The notes below the pieces were generated by a model. The model saw only the letters and a list, made by a program, of their open reading frames with translations, did not search any database and was not told where the DNA came from. Positions 1-9,201 of a stretch of DNA of 64,000 nucleotides are shown here, one piece after another; the stretch's first letter is position 1, and the number at the start of each line of letters is the position of its first letter. Source of the stretch: Sphingobacterium bovisgrunnientis. Lineage in GTDB: Bacteria; Bacteroidota; Bacteroidia; Sphingobacteriales; Sphingobacteriaceae. The position numbers and the translations under genes are program-made. The DNA lies in NCBI RefSeq assembly GCF_009829085.1, contig NZ_WUQY01000005.1:1-64000 (forward strand), written 5' to 3'.

Positions 1-138
1 GCACTTTTTTCTACTGCTACGCAGTTGGATTTTAAATCTCTAAATTAACTATTTTTTTCTATTGCGTAATCTGGGTTTAATTAAACTGAAATGGCTGGAT
101 AAATTGCTTTGCGTCTTGTTGTAGTAATAACATAAATA
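1..138. other. window edge, no gene assigned
   Basis: AT-rich stretch upstream of the recA terminator. Plus-strand frame 1 is open from the window edge to a TAA at 46-48 and could be the last 15 codons of a truncated gene, but so short a frame carries no recognisable motif. Nothing else is visible. Confidence 0.3.
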
Positions 139-139
139 C

Positions 140-173
140 AAAAGGAGCTTACTAATTCTAGAAAGCTCCTTTT
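140..173 (-). terminator. recA terminator
   Basis: Inverted repeat with 11-bp arms (140-150 and 163-173) around a 12-nt loop, lying 18 bases beyond the recA stop codon. On the minus strand the second arm ends in TTTT, as in intrinsic terminators. Confidence 0.75.
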
Positions 174-191
174 AAAACATATTAAGGATTG

Positions 192-1217
192 TTATTCTTC
201 ATTATTTAAGATGGCTTGATCCAACGCCTCACCACTTACCTCAGCTCTAATTTTAGCTTCTAATTCATCTGCTAAATCAGGATTATCTAAAAGTAAATTT
301 TTAACTGCATCACGACCTTGACCTAATTTTGTGTCACCATAACTAAACCAAGAGCCTGCTTTTTTGATAATGTTGTATTCTACTCCTAAGTCTATAATTT
401 CGCCCACTTTAGAGATACCTTCACCAAACATAATGTCAAATTCAGCAATACGGAATGGAGGAGCAACTTTATTTTTAACAATTTTAACCTTTACACGGTT
501 ACCAGATACCTCGTCAGAATCTTTAATCTGCGAAGTACGACGAATATCTAGACGTACTGAAGCATAAAATTTCAAGGCATTACCACCCGTAGTAGTCTCT
601 GGGTTGCCAAACATAACACCAATTTTTTCACGTAATTGGTTGATAAATATACAACAACAGTTTGTTTTAGAAATTGTACCTGTTAATTTACGCAAGGCTT
701 GAGACATTAGACGTGCTTGAAGACCCATTTTAGAATCACCCATTTCACCTTCTATTTCACCTTTAGGAACTAATGCAGCCACAGAGTCTATAACGATAAC
801 ATCAATAGCTCCTGAACGAATTAAGTTGTCCGCAATTTCTAGTCCTTGCTCACCATTATCAGGCTGAGAAATCAATAAGTTTTCTACATCAACACCTAAT
901 TTTTGTGCGTAGTACTTGTCAAAAGCATGTTCAGCATCTATAATAGCAGCAATACCGCCTTTTTTCTGCGCTTCTGCAACGATATGTGTAGCTAAAGTTG
1001 TTTTACCAGATGATTCAGGTCCATAGATTTCTATAATACGGCCTTTTGGTACACCACCAATACCTAATGCAATATCTAATCCCAAAGAACCAGTAGAAAT
1101 AGCTGCAATCGGCTCGACAGCCGAATCACCTAATTTCATAATGGTACCTTTACCATAAGATTTTTCTAATTTATCTAGAGTAAGCTGTAATGCTTTTAAT
1201 TTATCTGCGTTGCTCAT
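192..1217 (-). CDS. recA: Recombinase RecA
   Basis: RecA forms ATP-dependent filaments on single-stranded DNA for homologous recombination and SOS signalling. At 341 aa it has the usual length. Walker A (GPESSGKT) is at residues 66-73, followed by the conserved Glu of the catalytic core, the LMSQALRKL segment and the [10 protein letters not shown] region before loop L2, then a short acidic C-terminal tail. ATG start. A canonical Bacteroidota promoter lies just upstream (1237-1267), so it is probably transcribed alone although nth is upstream on the same strand. Identification is certain by family signature. Confidence 0.98.
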   Translation of the reverse strand: MSNADKLKALQLTLDKLEKSYGKGTIMKLGDSAVEPIAAISTGSLGLDIALGIGGVPKGRIIEIYGPESSGKTTLATHIVAEAQKKGGIAAIIDAEHAFDKYYAQKLGVDVENLLISQPDNGEQGLEIADNLIRSGAIDVIVIDSVAALVPKGEIEGEMGDSKMGLQARLMSQALRKLTGTISKTNCCCIFINQLREKIGVMFGNPETTTGGNALKFYASVRLDIRRTSQIKDSDEVSGNRVKVKIVKNKVAPPFRIAEFDIMFGEGISKVGEIIDLGVEYNIIKKAGSWFSYGDTKLGQGRDAVKNLLLDNPDLADELEAKIRAEVSGEALDQAILNNEE

Positions 1218-1236
1218 ATTTTTAGTATTAACGATT

Positions 1237-1267
1237 CAAAAGTAAGATTATATTTTTTATTTACAAA
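1237..1267 (-). promoter_or_regulatory. recA promoter
   Basis: On the minus strand, TTTG (1267-1264), a 19-nt spacer, then TACTTTTG (1244-1237). This matches the Bacteroidota primary-sigma consensus (TTTG, about 19 nt, TAnnTTTG) exactly. The 3' edge is about 20 nt from the recA ATG. Confidence 0.75.
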
Positions 1268-1288
1268 ACTTTTTACTAAAAAAATTAG

Positions 1289-1308
1289 TTTAGTGTAATG
1301 ACACTAAA
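1289..1308. repeat. perfect dyad between nth and recA
   Basis: Perfect 8-bp inverted repeat (TTTAGTGT / ACACTAAA) with a 4-nt spacer, 16 bases past the nth stop and 21 bases upstream of the recA -33 element. On the minus strand it is followed by a T-run, so it may be a weak nth terminator. Its position also suits an operator for recA. I cannot tell these apart from sequence alone. Confidence 0.6.
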
Positions 1309-1324
1309 AATACAAGGAAAATTG

Positions 1325-1993
1325 TTATTGTTCTACGTTGTTGATAACTTTTGTTTTATATGTTTTTTCAAAGTACTTGCAAAAATGAGTAATTGGGCAC
1401 ATCTCACATTTTGGTCTTCGTGCTAAACAAGTATATCTACCATGTAAAATCAACCAATGATGAGCAACCTTAATTGTCTCAACTGGAAGAAATTTTACCA
1501 ATTGTTTTTCTACAGCTAATGGGGTTGTAGCTCTTGTCGTTAATCCTAACCGATTACTAACACGAAAAACGTGCGTATCTACTGCCATTGCTGGATTGTT
1601 ATAAACTACAGATGAAATTACATTAGCTGTTTTCCTCCCTACACCAGGTAATTTTACCAAATCTTCAATCTTTTCTGGTACTACGCCGTTGAACTCGGAT
1701 AGGAGCTTTTGTCCCATGCCAACTAAATGTTTCGCTTTATTATTTGGGTAACTTACCGAACGAATATAGGAAAAAACTTCTTCGACTGAACTTTCAGCTA
1801 AAGATTCTGGTGTTGGATACCGCTCAAATAATGCGGGTGTGATTTGGTTGATACGTTTATCAGTGCATTGTGCAGAAAGTATTACCGCAATTAGTAATTC
1901 AAAAGGATTACTATAATGAAGTTCTGTCTGAGCATCGGGATTATGCGTAGAAAAGTATTCTACAAAAGCTTTGTATCTGTCTTTTTTCAACAT
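1325..1993 (-). CDS. nth: Endonuclease III
   Basis: DNA glycosylase/AP lyase that removes oxidised pyrimidines in base-excision repair. The helix-hairpin-helix (LPGVGRKTA) contains catalytic Lys121, catalytic Asp139 follows in AVDTHVFR, and four cysteines (189, 196, 199, 205) in the C-x6-C-x2-C-x5-C spacing bind the [4Fe-4S] cluster. I chose the ATG at 1993, giving 222 aa, over an upstream TTG. A TAnnTTTG element (TATCTTTG, 2004-1997) overlaps that TTG, so a transcript would start inside or after it. It sits next to recA among DNA-repair genes. Confidence 0.96.
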   Translation of the reverse strand: MLKKDRYKAFVEYFSTHNPDAQTELHYSNPFELLIAVILSAQCTDKRINQITPALFERYPTPESLAESSVEEVFSYIRSVSYPNNKAKHLVGMGQKLLSEFNGVVPEKIEDLVKLPGVGRKTANVISSVVYNNPAMAVDTHVFRVSNRLGLTTRATTPLAVEKQLVKFLPVETIKVAHHWLILHGRYTCLARRPKCEMCPITHFCKYFEKTYKTKVINNVEQ

Positions 1994-2031
1994 ATACAAA
2001 GATAAACTTTATACATTATGTATGGAAAATA

Positions 2032-2060
2032 ACAAAGTCTCTAAATTTTAGAGACTTTGT
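2032..2060 (-). terminator. terminator after small ORF
   Basis: Near-perfect 14-bp inverted repeat just beyond the stop of the small gene at 2063-2239. On the minus strand the hairpin is followed by a T-rich tract. Confidence 0.7.
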
Positions 2061-2062
2061 AT

Positions 2063-2239
2063 TTATTTCTTACTAAACGATTTTGAATATTGAAGAATGT
2101 TATCAATCGTAGATTGATTTGGTTCTATACCTAAATTTTTGATTTCCTCTTTAATTTTTGCTTCGAATTTGTCTTCAATTTTATTTTCTACATCGTTAGT
2201 GTAAGTTTTTTCTTCTGTTTGAGTAAAGTTTTCTACCAT
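2063..2239 (-). CDS. hypothetical small protein
   Basis: 58-aa charged protein rich in Glu, Lys and Asn, with no signal peptide or membrane segment and probably helical. I do not recognise the family. The ATG at 2239 is preferred to a TTG two codons upstream. Support for it being real comes from the terminator immediately downstream and from its isolated position between the subtilase gene and nth. Its function is unknown. Confidence 0.55.
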   Translation of the reverse strand: MVENFTQTEEKTYTNDVENKIEDKFEAKIKEEIKNLGIEPNQSTIDNILQYSKSFSKK

Positions 2240-2306
2240 AAGCAATTGATTATTTATTATATAAACGTAGTAACATTTGCTTTATTGTGAGAAATTTAAC
2301 TTTTTT

Positions 2307-3932
2307 TTACTTTTTCGAATTTATATAATTATTAGCTTCTACTATTGCATTATATGCATTCACTATTCCACCACTCACAGAGATTTCATCCAAGTAAACT
2401 TTTTTAGTGCTACCATCTTTTTTGATTTTAACTTTTTGATCAACTTTGGTAACGGATTTCATAAGTATTTCTTTAACCTCTTTAGCAGATAATTGTGGGT
2501 AATATGCTCGTAATAATGCCGCAACACCTGAAGCAACTGGAGCTGCCATACTTGTTCCTTGTTGCTCTTTGTATTTATTTTCTGGCATCGTAGAATTAAT
2601 TTCAACCCCTGGAGCAAATAAATCTACAGATCTATAACCAAAATTTGAAAAGTTTGCTAACAATTCATCATTAACTTTCCAAGACGTAGCACCAACGGTT
2701 AGGTAATTGTTCGCTTCACCAGTTACGGCATTTTCTTTGTTGGTGAAGTACTTAGAAGGATAATTTGGATTGATGTCAATATCTTTAGCATCATTACCTG
2801 CGGCATGCACGAGCATAACATCTTTTTCTTGCGCATAGCGAATCGCTTCATCTACCGCTTCTTTATTGTAAAAATAACCTTTACCGAAACTCATGTTGAT
2901 GATTTTTGCCCCATTATCGACCGCATAACGAATACCATTTGCGACATCCTTATCACGCTCATCACCATTAGGAACTACGCGTAATGACATAATTTGAACA
3001 TTATCAGCGATACCATTGATACCAATATTGTTATTGCGTTTAGCCGCAATGATACCAGCCACGTGTGTACCATGGCCTGCATCAGGACCTTTTACATCTG
3101 GGTTTCCATAGTATCTTTCTGTAGCATCTTCATAGTTGTCACCTACGATATGGCGAGGATCAAACTCTTTATTCAAATGATACTTAATCTGTGCGCCATA
3201 ATACTCATCAGCTTCTTTGATGTCTTCGTAGAATTTTTCAAAGCTATCTTTCTCTGTCGCTCTTTTGATAACGGAAAGTGCAGTTTTGATATCTCTATTC
3301 TCCGATTTGTAATTGTCAATATCCGCTTTCGTTATATCTTTCGGCTCTTTTCCAATTTCAGCAACAAATTTGTCCACATTCATTTTTAGCCTACCATAGT
3401 TCGTATTCCCAAAATTTGCTTCATCATACTTGGTCGTATAATCTGAAATCATTTTTTGATAATTAACAAATTCACGACGTTGTGCCTCATTTAGTTTTGT
3501 TGTGGGCAATACAGAAGCATATAAGGGATCGTATTTTGCTATCAAACGTGTAACTTCTAGGTTATCGTAATTAACATTTTCGCCATTAGCGTTACCAATA
3601 AAGTTCCAACCATATTTATCATCAATATAGCCGTTATTATCATCATCTTTTCCGTTTTTATTAGACTCTTTTTTGTTGATCCAAAGTACATCTTTCAAGT
3701 CTTCGTGGTAGACATCTACACCACCATCGATTACGGCAACGATTACAGGAGTTGCTTTTCTACCTTTCAGCAGTTCATAGGCTTTTTCTGTACTTACACC
3801 CATGATGCCATCTGATTTATAATCTAAATTGTACCAATTAGCTGGAGCTTTGTCTTTTTTATCTTGTGCGATACTTGAAAGAGGGAGTATACTAATACCG
3901 AATAAAGCAATTAGAAGTTTTATATTACGCAT
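2307..3932 (-). CDS. Secreted S8 subtilisin-like serine protease
   Basis: 541-aa secreted protease with a Sec signal peptide (residues 1-22, ending SIAQ). The triad is Asp69 (AVIDGGVD), His290 (GHGTHVAG) and Ser461 (GTSMAAP), with oxyanion Asn380 (HAAGN). The Asp-to-His distance is about 220 residues where most subtilases have 30-60, so a large, highly charged insert of about 150 residues lies between them. There is no recognisable type IX secretion C-terminal domain, so it is probably periplasmic or envelope-associated. Single gene with a TATATTTG element (3964-3957) about 25 nt upstream of its ATG. Substrate unknown. Confidence 0.92.
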   Translation of the reverse strand: MRNIKLLIALFGISILPLSSIAQDKKDKAPANWYNLDYKSDGIMGVSTEKAYELLKGRKATPVIVAVIDGGVDVYHEDLKDVLWINKKESNKNGKDDDNNGYIDDKYGWNFIGNANGENVNYDNLEVTRLIAKYDPLYASVLPTTKLNEAQRREFVNYQKMISDYTTKYDEANFGNTNYGRLKMNVDKFVAEIGKEPKDITKADIDNYKSENRDIKTALSVIKRATEKDSFEKFYEDIKEADEYYGAQIKYHLNKEFDPRHIVGDNYEDATERYYGNPDVKGPDAGHGTHVAGIIAAKRNNNIGINGIADNVQIMSLRVVPNGDERDKDVANGIRYAVDNGAKIINMSFGKGYFYNKEAVDEAIRYAQEKDVMLVHAAGNDAKDIDINPNYPSKYFTNKENAVTGEANNYLTVGATSWKVNDELLANFSNFGYRSVDLFAPGVEINSTMPENKYKEQQGTSMAAPVASGVAALLRAYYPQLSAKEVKEILMKSVTKVDQKVKIKKDGSTKKVYLDEISVSGGIVNAYNAIVEANNYINSKK

Positions 3933-4125
3933 ATTTCAATTTAAATAAAATTCGAACAAATATAGTGCTATTATTATGCCAGTAAGATGTTAAAAAAAGG
4001 TAAAAAATTAGATGTAACTTAAATATTGCAAATATAAAATTCTCTTTTTTCTTAACTTGTACAAGATAGTAATCTTTAAATATAAATAATTTTAGGTAAA
4101 ATTTATTACCCTTAATATTTTAACT

Positions 4126-6282
4126 ATGTTCGCCTCAAAAAATAATTGGATGATAATTTTAAGTTTGGCAGGGGTGTCATGTTCTCAAAAAGCAGAAAAG
4201 TCATCTGTCACATGGCCTGAAGCTCAGGCACCCCTAGCGGATATCAAACCGCATAACCGTATAATACATGGAGATACAGTTGTCGATAATTATTATTGGC
4301 TGAATGATTTTTTCAAAAAAGGACCAGATTCTGCGAATGTAGTCAAATACCTAGAAGCTGAAAATGCGTACACAAAGGAAATGATGGATGGAACCGAAGA
4401 TTTTCAACAGCAGCTTTTTGAAGAGATGAAATCGCGCATCAAGGAGAAAGATGAGTCTGTACCATATTTCTACAATGGTTATTATTATTACAACCGTACT
4501 GAAGAAGGAAAACAATATTATAAATACTGCCGTAAGAAAGGTTCGTTGGATGCACCAGAAGAGATTTTGCTGGATGTAGATAAGATGGCTGAAGGCAAAC
4601 CTTATTATGCAATTGGTGGCGCTTCGGTGAGCCCAGACAATAAATTATTGGTGTTTGGAGTAGATGAAGTTTCTCGAAGAGAATATGTCTTGCATATTAA
4701 GAATCTCGAGACAGGCGAAATCTATGCAGATAGAATTACACGTACGAGTGGGGGTGCTACTTGGGCTGCTGATAATAAGACCTTATTTTATACATCTAAA
4801 AACCCAGTGACGCTTTTGTCTGAAAAAATAAAACGCCATACATTGGGCACAGATGCGAGCCAAGACGCTACAGTGTACGAGGAAAAAGATAATACAAATT
4901 ACATCGGCGTAGGCAAGTCTAAAGATGGTAAATATATCTTTATTCAGTCCCAAAGTACAATGAGTTCAGAGGTTCGTTACTTGCCTTCCGATACCCCAAA
5001 TGGAATCTTTAATGTATTCCAACCACGCGTGAAGGATGTGCTATATTCTGTGACACCTTTGGCTGATAAATTCTTAGTTCGAACAAACGCGGATGGTGCT
5101 AAAAACTTTAAAATTGTTGAAACACCATTAGATAAGACCGCTAAAGAAAATTGGAAAGATTTTATTCCGCATAGAAATGATGTGTTAATTGAAGGAATTG
5201 ACGAATTCAAAGAATTCTTAGTTGTTTCAGAGCGTAAAAATGGTTTAACAAATCTTTCTATTCGTAATTTAACAGATAATTCTATTCATGACTTGGACTT
5301 TGGCGAAGCTGCTTTTACGGTGTATTCAAGTACAAATGCTGAGTATAATACGGATGTGGTTCGTTATGGTTATACCTCCATGGTGACGCCTTCCTCGACT
5401 TTCGATTATAATATGAAAACAAAGGAAAAAACTTTGTTAAAACAACAAGAGGTTTTGGGTGGATATAACCCAGAGGAGTATGTGACCGAACGTACTTTCG
5501 CAACAGCGACAGATGGTACACAAGTTCCGATTTCGTTGGTATATAAAAAGGGGACTAAGAAGGATGGTTCTGCACCATTATTCCTTTACGCTTATGGTTC
5601 TTACGGAGCGTCTATGGATCCAACTTTTAGTTCTATTCGTTTGTCTTTATTGAATCGTGGATTTATCTACGCTATTGCGCACATCCGTGGAGGAGAAGAA
5701 ATGGGACGTCAATGGTACGAGGATGGAAAAATGATGAAAAAGATCAATACATTTACGGATTTCATCGATTGTGGTAAATATTTGATTGATAATAAATATA
5801 CGTCCAAAGGTCATTTGTATGCCGAGGGTGGTAGTGCTGGGGGATTGTTGATGGGTGCGGTGATTAATATGGCTCCAGATCTTTGGAATGGCGTAATTGC
5901 AGCTGTACCTTTTGTAGATGTCGTAAATACCATGTTGGATGAGACGATTCCTTTGACCACAAACGAATACGATGAATGGGGGAATCCAAACAATAAGGAA
6001 GCGTATGAATACATGAAGTCCTATTCTCCATACGAAAATATTGAGGAGAAAGAATATCCAAATCTGTTGGTAACAACAGGATTGCACGATAGCCAAGTTC
6101 AATATTTCGAGCCTGCAAAATGGGTTGCGAAGTTGAGAACTAAGAAAAAAGGGGATAACGTAATTTTGTTAAAAACGGATATGGATTTTGGTCATGGTGG
6201 AGCATCTGGACGCTTCGATTACTTGAAAGATCAAGCTTTGGAATGGGCGTTTATTTTAAAACTAGAAGGAATTACTAAATAA
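4126..6282 (+). CDS. Prolyl oligopeptidase family (S9A) peptidase
   Basis: 718-aa serine peptidase cleaving short proline-containing peptides. An N-terminal beta-propeller region (roughly 80-430) precedes the alpha/beta-hydrolase domain. The triad is Ser570 (GGSAGG), Asp655 (GLHDSQV) and His690 (DFGHGG). The N-terminus has a short hydrophobic stretch ending in Cys, suggesting a lipoprotein, although the lipobox is imperfect. The motif set fits prolyl oligopeptidase or oligopeptidase B (PtrB). The YceI gene follows after 14 bases and is probably co-transcribed. Confidence 0.93.
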   Translation: MFASKNNWMIILSLAGVSCSQKAEKSSVTWPEAQAPLADIKPHNRIIHGDTVVDNYYWLNDFFKKGPDSANVVKYLEAENAYTKEMMDGTEDFQQQLFEEMKSRIKEKDESVPYFYNGYYYYNRTEEGKQYYKYCRKKGSLDAPEEILLDVDKMAEGKPYYAIGGASVSPDNKLLVFGVDEVSRREYVLHIKNLETGEIYADRITRTSGGATWAADNKTLFYTSKNPVTLLSEKIKRHTLGTDASQDATVYEEKDNTNYIGVGKSKDGKYIFIQSQSTMSSEVRYLPSDTPNGIFNVFQPRVKDVLYSVTPLADKFLVRTNADGAKNFKIVETPLDKTAKENWKDFIPHRNDVLIEGIDEFKEFLVVSERKNGLTNLSIRNLTDNSIHDLDFGEAAFTVYSSTNAEYNTDVVRYGYTSMVTPSSTFDYNMKTKEKTLLKQQEVLGGYNPEEYVTERTFATATDGTQVPISLVYKKGTKKDGSAPLFLYAYGSYGASMDPTFSSIRLSLLNRGFIYAIAHIRGGEEMGRQWYEDGKMMKKINTFTDFIDCGKYLIDNKYTSKGHLYAEGGSAGGLLMGAVINMAPDLWNGVIAAVPFVDVVNTMLDETIPLTTNEYDEWGNPNNKEAYEYMKSYSPYENIEEKEYPNLLVTTGLHDSQVQYFEPAKWVAKLRTKKKGDNVILLKTDMDFGHGGASGRFDYLKDQALEWAFILKLEGITK

Positions 6283-6296
6283 TAAAATTTAAATAT

Positions 6297-6878
6297 ATGT
6301 TGAAACATAAAATCTTACTCGCAGTATTCGTCATGTTTACTGTATTTGCTTATGCGCAAAAATCAGAAACTTTTGTAGTGAATCGGAGTAAGTCATTAGT
6401 AAATTGGGCTGGAAAGAAAATTGTTGGTGGTAATACAGAAGGAACCATCTTAGTTTCAAAAGGTTCTTTGGTATTTGCCAATAAAAATTTGAAATCGGGT
6501 GAAATCGTAATGGACGCAACTTCTATTTCATCAGAAAAGGCTTCACCAAGGTTGGTTGCGCATTTGAAAAATCCAGATTTCTTTGATGTTGAAAAATTTC
6601 CAAAGGCTTCTTTTACTATTACTTCAGTAAAGACAGATAAAAATGTGGCGCAGATTTCGGGCAAGATGACTATTAAAGGGATTACGAAAGATTTAACTTT
6701 TCCTGCGGAAATTACATACGGAAAAGATGTTGTTATTGCGAAAGCTACTGGCGTAAAAGTAAATCGTACGTTGTACGATGTAAAGTATCGCTCGGGAAGC
6801 ATTTTCTCTGGGTTGGGTGATGGTGCTATCGAAGATGATTTTGTATTAGATATCACATTAGTCGGAGAGAAAAAATAA
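6297..6878 (+). CDS. YceI family periplasmic protein
   Basis: 193-aa lipocalin-fold protein of the YceI family, which binds polyisoprenoid-like ligands in the periplasm. A signal peptide (about residues 1-20, ending AYAQ) is followed by the family pattern: an early VNWAGKKIVGG-type strand, the region leading to HLKNPDFFDVEKFPKASF, and a C-terminal DDFVLDITLVG strand. It follows the S9 peptidase closely. Strong hairpin terminator downstream. The biological ligand is unknown. Confidence 0.93.
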   Translation: MLKHKILLAVFVMFTVFAYAQKSETFVVNRSKSLVNWAGKKIVGGNTEGTILVSKGSLVFANKNLKSGEIVMDATSISSEKASPRLVAHLKNPDFFDVEKFPKASFTITSVKTDKNVAQISGKMTIKGITKDLTFPAEITYGKDVVIAKATGVKVNRTLYDVKYRSGSIFSGLGDGAIEDDFVLDITLVGEKK

Positions 6879-6899
6879 AATATTACTTTACACAAAAAG

Positions 6900-6933
6900 A
6901 AATGGCTTTGAAATACATCAAAGCCATTTTTTG
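6900..6933 (+). terminator. terminator after YceI gene
   Basis: 12-bp hairpin (6900-6911 / 6918-6929) with a 6-nt loop, followed by a T-run. It lies between the converging YceI and Cys-rich genes and may act in both directions. Confidence 0.85.
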
Positions 6934-7092
6934 TTATATGTTTTTAGTACTAGTTTTAGTCATATCGCATCCACAGCCTTGACCACATCCGCTTTGCGAT
7001 TTGGATTTGCTAGGCAAAAATTTCCGAACCAAAGTGATCACGGCCATAATAAAGATGACAGCGATGATGATGTATTGAATAGTTAATGACAT
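6934..7092 (-). CDS. FeoB-associated Cys-rich membrane protein
   Basis: 52-aa protein read directly from the DNA (ATG at 7092, TAA at 6934). One transmembrane helix (about residues 5-23) is followed by a short basic stretch and a Cys cluster with the pattern CGxxCGC at residues 36-42. This matches the small Cys-rich partner often found after feoB in Bacteroidota and Firmicutes. It starts 6 bases past the feoB stop, so it is the third gene of a feoA-feoB operon. It probably assists ferrous iron transfer at the membrane (family inference). Confidence 0.85.
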   Translation of the reverse strand: MSLTIQYIIIAVIFIMAVITLVRKFLPSKSKSQSGCGQGCGCDMTKTSTKNI

Positions 7093-7098
7093 AGTATT

Positions 7099-9201
7099 CT
7101 ATTTTAAAAGTTGATACGCTAACAACGCCGCGATGTAAGCCAATCCAGTCATAAATCCAGTCTGAATCGCTGTCCACTTCCAAGAGCCTGTTTCTTTACG
7201 AACAACTCCTATTGTAGCCATACATTGCATTGCAAATGCGTAGAATAATAATAACGAAATTCCTGTTGCAAAATTATAGGTTGGTTCACCTGTATTTTTA
7301 TTGATTTCAGATTTCATACGCGAGAATAGTGTTTGTTTTTGGTCTTCATCTTCGATGTCCACATCAGCCCCCAAAGAGTAAACTACAGCTACAGTTCCCA
7401 CGAATACTTCACGAGCGGCAAAGGATGCTATCAAACCAATACCTATTTTCCAATCGTATCCTAAAGGACGAATTACGGGTTCAATTCCTCTACCCAAATA
7501 GCCTAAATAGGAATATTCCATCTGGTAAGCCGAAACTTCATTTGCGATTTCATCTTCAGAAAGTTCTGGTTTTTCGACTGCAATGTATTTTTCAGGATCT
7601 GAGAAACGATCATTTGGACCGAAACTACCCAATACCCAAAGGATAATTGAAATGGCTAATATAATCTTACCAGCGCCTAGAAGAAAGCCTAATGATTTTT
7701 CCCAGACGGTATTCAATACGTTTTTGAAATCCGGTAACTTGTACGTTGGTAATTCGAAAATCAAGTAGGAGTTACGCACAGATTTGATTATTTTATTAAG
7801 CACTAACGCAGAAAATAGCGCACCTAAAATACCCAAAATATACATTCCGAATAAGGTAATACCTTGTAGATTGAAGCCTAATACTTCTGTCTCCGGGATG
7901 ACCAATCCTATAATAACAATATAAATTGGCAATCGCGCTGCACAAGTCATAAAAGGTGTTACCAACATAGTCAGCAATCGTTCTTTTGGATTTTCAATGT
8001 TACGTGCAGACATTACCGCTGGAATAGCACAGGCTACGCCTGACATCAATGGAATTACAGATTTACCATTCAAACCGAAAGGTTTCAGCCATCTATCCAT
8101 CAAGAATACAACACGAGACATATATCCAGTTTCTTCCATCAGGGAAATGAACAAGAATAGAATAATAATCTGTGGTAAGAAAATCACAATACCCCCAATA
8201 CCAGCAATTATTCCATTTACAATTAAATCATTTAGAGGTCCTGCTGGGAAATTAGCACCAACAAATTCTCCCAATAATGAAAACGAACCATCTACCCAAT
8301 CCATTAATGGACCAGACCAACTGTATATTGCTTGGAATATTAGGAACAGAATTCCGAAGAAGATAACGTAGCCGAAGATCGGATGTAATAAGATATTATC
8401 TACTTGCTCTGTTGCTGAAAACTTTTTGTTTTCGGATTTAGTAACGATTTGTTCCAATTCACGCTGCACAACATCATGACGGATAATAGCTTCGTCTTTT
8501 TGGAGCTGTTGTGTACTAATTTGGTATTTTTCTCTTATCGCTTTTAAATTATCTGCATTCGCAGAAGTAATCGAAGTTTGGTACTCAAGTGCAAGATAAA
8601 GCCATGTTTTGTATTCCGTATCTAAAGGGAATAGTTTTTTAGCTTCTTGGATTGCATCTTGATATTTAACAGGTAAATCTATTGCGCCAAAGTAAGGGCC
8701 TACTTCTTGATCAAATCCTTTTATAAGTTCATCAATACCTTTACCTGTACGCGCATTAGTCTTATAAACTTTTGTTTTTAAATATTGCTCCAATTTGCTG
8801 TAGACAATATTTAGACCCTTTGCCGATATTTCGTCTTCCATATTGATGACAAAAATGGCAGGCAAACCAATTTCACGAACTTGTTGGTAGATAATGACAC
8901 CACGACTAATAGTACTTGGCTCAGATACAACAACGACAAGTTCAGGATAATCCTTGTTGTCTTTTTGTAATAATGTTTTGAGTACAACTTCCTCATCCAA
9001 TGAGTTTGGAAATAGGGTATATGTACCTGGTAAATCAATGATGGAATATTCCTGACCATTAGCATTGACAGTACCCTGTCTTTTTTCTACCGTGATACCA
9101 GGGTAGTTACCTACTTTTTGGTGAAGTTTTGTTATTCTATTAAAAAGAGAAGTTTTTCCTACATTGGGATTCCCCAGTAGCGCTATTGTCTTTTTTGTCA
9201 T
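7099..9201 (-). CDS. feoB: Ferrous iron transporter FeoB
   Basis: 700-aa Fe(II) transporter. The N-terminal G-protein domain has G1 GNPNVGKTS (residues 10-18), G3 DLPG (56-59) and a G4-like NMED. A helical spacer follows, then the transmembrane core with two Gate regions, including the VACAIPAVMSAR segment, and a C-terminal helical bundle. The start codon overlaps the feoA stop by 1 base (TAATG), which implies translational coupling. Length and architecture are normal. Confidence 0.97.
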   Translation of the reverse strand: MTKKTIALLGNPNVGKTSLFNRITKLHQKVGNYPGITVEKRQGTVNANGQEYSIIDLPGTYTLFPNSLDEEVVLKTLLQKDNKDYPELVVVVSEPSTISRGVIIYQQVREIGLPAIFVINMEDEISAKGLNIVYSKLEQYLKTKVYKTNARTGKGIDELIKGFDQEVGPYFGAIDLPVKYQDAIQEAKKLFPLDTEYKTWLYLALEYQTSITSANADNLKAIREKYQISTQQLQKDEAIIRHDVVQRELEQIVTKSENKKFSATEQVDNILLHPIFGYVIFFGILFLIFQAIYSWSGPLMDWVDGSFSLLGEFVGANFPAGPLNDLIVNGIIAGIGGIVIFLPQIIILFLFISLMEETGYMSRVVFLMDRWLKPFGLNGKSVIPLMSGVACAIPAVMSARNIENPKERLLTMLVTPFMTCAARLPIYIVIIGLVIPETEVLGFNLQGITLFGMYILGILGALFSALVLNKIIKSVRNSYLIFELPTYKLPDFKNVLNTVWEKSLGFLLGAGKIILAISIILWVLGSFGPNDRFSDPEKYIAVEKPELSEDEIANEVSAYQMEYSYLGYLGRGIEPVIRPLGYDWKIGIGLIASFAAREVFVGTVAVVYSLGADVDIEDEDQKQTLFSRMKSEINKNTGEPTYNFATGISLLLFYAFAMQCMATIGVVRKETGSWKWTAIQTGFMTGLAYIAALLAYQLLK

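Noticed and set aside
1..48. Possible C-terminal end of a plus-strand gene at the window edge
   Set aside because: Only 15 codons, no recognisable motif; not annotated as a gene.
1289..1308. Naming the dyad a LexA box
   Set aside because: I know no established LexA motif for this lineage and a terminator reading is equally possible.
2994..3389. 131-codon plus-strand frame inside the subtilase
   Set aside because: Antisense shadow of a real protease; hydrophobic composition arises from the opposite codons.
5647..6118. Open frames on the minus strand inside the S9 peptidase gene
   Set aside because: They overlap a gene with an intact catalytic triad and show no motif, start context or terminator.
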